Origin: Methylacidiphilaceae bacterium UBA1321
GTDB taxonomy: Bacteria > Verrucomicrobiota > Verrucomicrobiia > Methylacidiphilales > UBA1321
Length of the DNA stretch: 6,120 nucleotides
NCBI GenBank assembly: GCA_002306945.1
Contig: DBTH01000208.1
Span: 1-6,120 of the forward strand
Reading direction: 5' to 3'
Notes under the pieces: generated by a model
Seen by the model: only the letters and a program-made list of their open reading frames with translations
Told to the model about the DNA's origin: nothing
The model's database searches: none
Position numbers and translations under genes: made by a program
Part shown: positions 5,415-6,120 of the stretch, in pieces
How positions within the stretch are numbered: position 1 is the first letter of the stretch
How the letters are laid out: every line of letters starts with the position of its first letter

Positions 5415-6101
5415 ATGCAAAACCACTTCACGAAGCTCCTGGCCTTGGGAGCAGTCTCGCTTCTATTCACTTCAGCATCCACCTTGCGCGCCGCCGACAT
5501 GCCGGAGCGAATTCACGATGCCATCCAGATTCTGAATCAGAAACAGGGCTCCTCGGAACCCATACCCGTGCGCCTGCTCAATCACGCCAAGGGTGTTGCC
5601 ATTTTCACCCTTACCAAGGCGGGGTTGGGAATTGGTGGACAGGGCGGCGAGGGCATTGTGATGGTGCGCATTAACGGCGTCCTGTTGCATTCGTGGACCG
5701 CTCCGTCCGCCTTCAATCTCGGTGGTGCGAGCCTGGGCGCTCAAATCGGATTTACCGAAGTGCGATACATCGTGCTTTTAAATACCGATGACGCCGTCCG
5801 GCATTTCACCAGTTCGGAAAAGGTCAATTGGGATGCAACTGCCTCAGGAACCGCAGGCAACGATACGGGCACGGAAAAAGTATCGACGACCGACCTCGAG
5901 AAGAGAGACGTCATCGTCTACAAAGACTCAGGCGGCGTCTACGGTGGCGCCACCTTTGGAGGCACCTCGATCGAGTGCAAGGATGAGATTAACCAGAAAG
6001 AATACGGGACAAATGTTCTCCTGAAGAATATTTTGAATGGTAAGGTTTCCGCACCCAAATCGGCGGAGCGCCTGTACCGACTGCTGGATAGTAAAGTCTA
6101 A
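5415..6101 (+). CDS. Secreted SYLF/YSC84-domain lipid-binding protein
   Basis: A 228-aa protein with a signal peptide: basic start, hydrophobic core LLALGAVSLLFTSAS and likely cleavage near residues 26-27 (LRAA-DMPE), so it should act in the periplasm. The rest is a YSC84-related SYLF domain: PVRLLNHAKGVAIF (51-64), KAGLGIGGQGGEGIVMVR (68-85), the SxFNLGGASLGAQIG segment (98-112) and a C-terminal KDSGGVYGGATFGGTSIE (170-187) with YGTNV. SYLF domains of eukaryotic proteins bind phosphoinositides; the role of the bacterial secreted forms is not settled but is taken as lipid or envelope related. No Shine-Dalgarno is visible, and the ATG follows an AT-rich stretch (TATAAA 5407-5412). Length and C-terminus look complete. 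Its TAA (6099-6101) lies inside the right terminal repeat. Confidence 0.92.
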   Translation: MQNHFTKLLALGAVSLLFTSASTLRAADMPERIHDAIQILNQKQGSSEPIPVRLLNHAKGVAIFTLTKAGLGIGGQGGEGIVMVRINGVLLHSWTAPSAFNLGGASLGAQIGFTEVRYIVLLNTDDAVRHFTSSEKVNWDATASGTAGNDTGTEKVSTTDLEKRDVIVYKDSGGVYGGATFGGTSIECKDEINQKEYGTNVLLKNILNGKVSAPKSAERLYRLLDSKV

Positions 6102-6120
6102 GCCGTAACTATTCAAAACC
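6098..6120 (-). repeat. Right terminal inverted repeat, cut by window end
   Basis: Reverse complement of bases 115-137 at 22 of 23 positions, with the last 20 bases exact. The side matching the outer tip of the left end faces the window edge, so the interior of the element lies to the left. The stop codon of the SYLF gene overlaps it. Whether the expected final two bases (tc) and a target duplication follow cannot be seen. Confidence 0.75.

Larger units (their letters stand above)
113..6120. mobile_element. Candidate ISAzo13-type transposon with cargo (right tip outside window)
   Basis: An ISAzo13-family transposase gene lies just inside a sequence starting gaggttttgaat (113). The last 23 bases of the window are an inverted copy of bases 115-137 at 22 of 23 positions, 20 of them contiguous, with the outer edge pointing away from the interior. 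Everything between, namely the transposase, a two-component operon and six envelope or unknown small genes, would then be one element of about 6 kb. Both boundaries sit tightly against genes: the transposase starts 68 bp inside the left end, and the stop codon of the last gene overlaps the right repeat. The rival reading is a plain IS of about 115-1396 with poor terminal repeats (inward GGTTTTG versus GGCTCTG). Target duplications cannot be tested because the right flank is missing. Confidence 0.45.

Overview
The window looks like a piece of an environmental bacterial genome of moderate G+C. Several features fit soil or groundwater lineages such as Verrucomicrobiota or Planctomycetota: an ISAzo13-type (Rhodopirellula-type) transposase, weak Shine-Dalgarno sequences and the mix of small envelope proteins. 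This taxonomic guess is low confidence, because no rRNA or housekeeping gene is present.

Layout. Bases 1-112 are flanking DNA that holds an 88-bp interrupted palindrome (9-96). At 113-137 a terminal-inverted-repeat-like sequence begins, followed by an ISAzo13-family DDE transposase on the plus strand (181-1368). Next is a minus-strand operon with 4-base ATGA overlaps, read right to left: a short degenerate sensor (3950-3252), a full HisKA_3 histidine kinase (3255-2083) and a NarL/FixJ-type response regulator (2086-1409). Divergent from it, on the plus strand, are an entericidin-like lipoprotein (4088-4231), a two-helix membrane protein (4264-4482) and two small unknown proteins chained by ATGA overlaps (4479-4715, 4712-4882). 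After a gap come a Thivi_2564-type membrane protein (5160-5354) and a secreted SYLF/YSC84-domain protein (5415-6101). The last 23 bases (6098-6120) are an inverted copy of bases 115-137 with 22 of 23 positions matching. Its outer end points out of the window.

How it may work together. The two transcription units of small envelope genes begin with nearly the same control module. An 18-bp palindrome, ATRGGGT-N4-ACCCYAT, shares its last base with a TGGCRA hexamer, followed by exactly 17 bp and a TAT-starting -10-like hexamer. The first copy lies in the divergent promoter region shared with the sensor operon. The simplest inference is that the local LuxR-type response regulator binds these palindromes, controls both envelope units and perhaps its own operon. 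The sensor pair would consist of a competent kinase and a paralogue that lacks both the phospho-acceptor histidine and the ATPase domain.

The most interesting reading is that this self-contained sensing and envelope-response circuit lies inside one pair of matching terminal inverted repeats with the transposase at one end, forming a cargo-carrying ISAzo13-type transposon of about 6 kb. The main rival is an ordinary IS of about 1.3 kb ending near 1396, with the right-hand repeat present for another reason. The window stops at the right repeat, so its outer flank and any target duplication cannot be seen.
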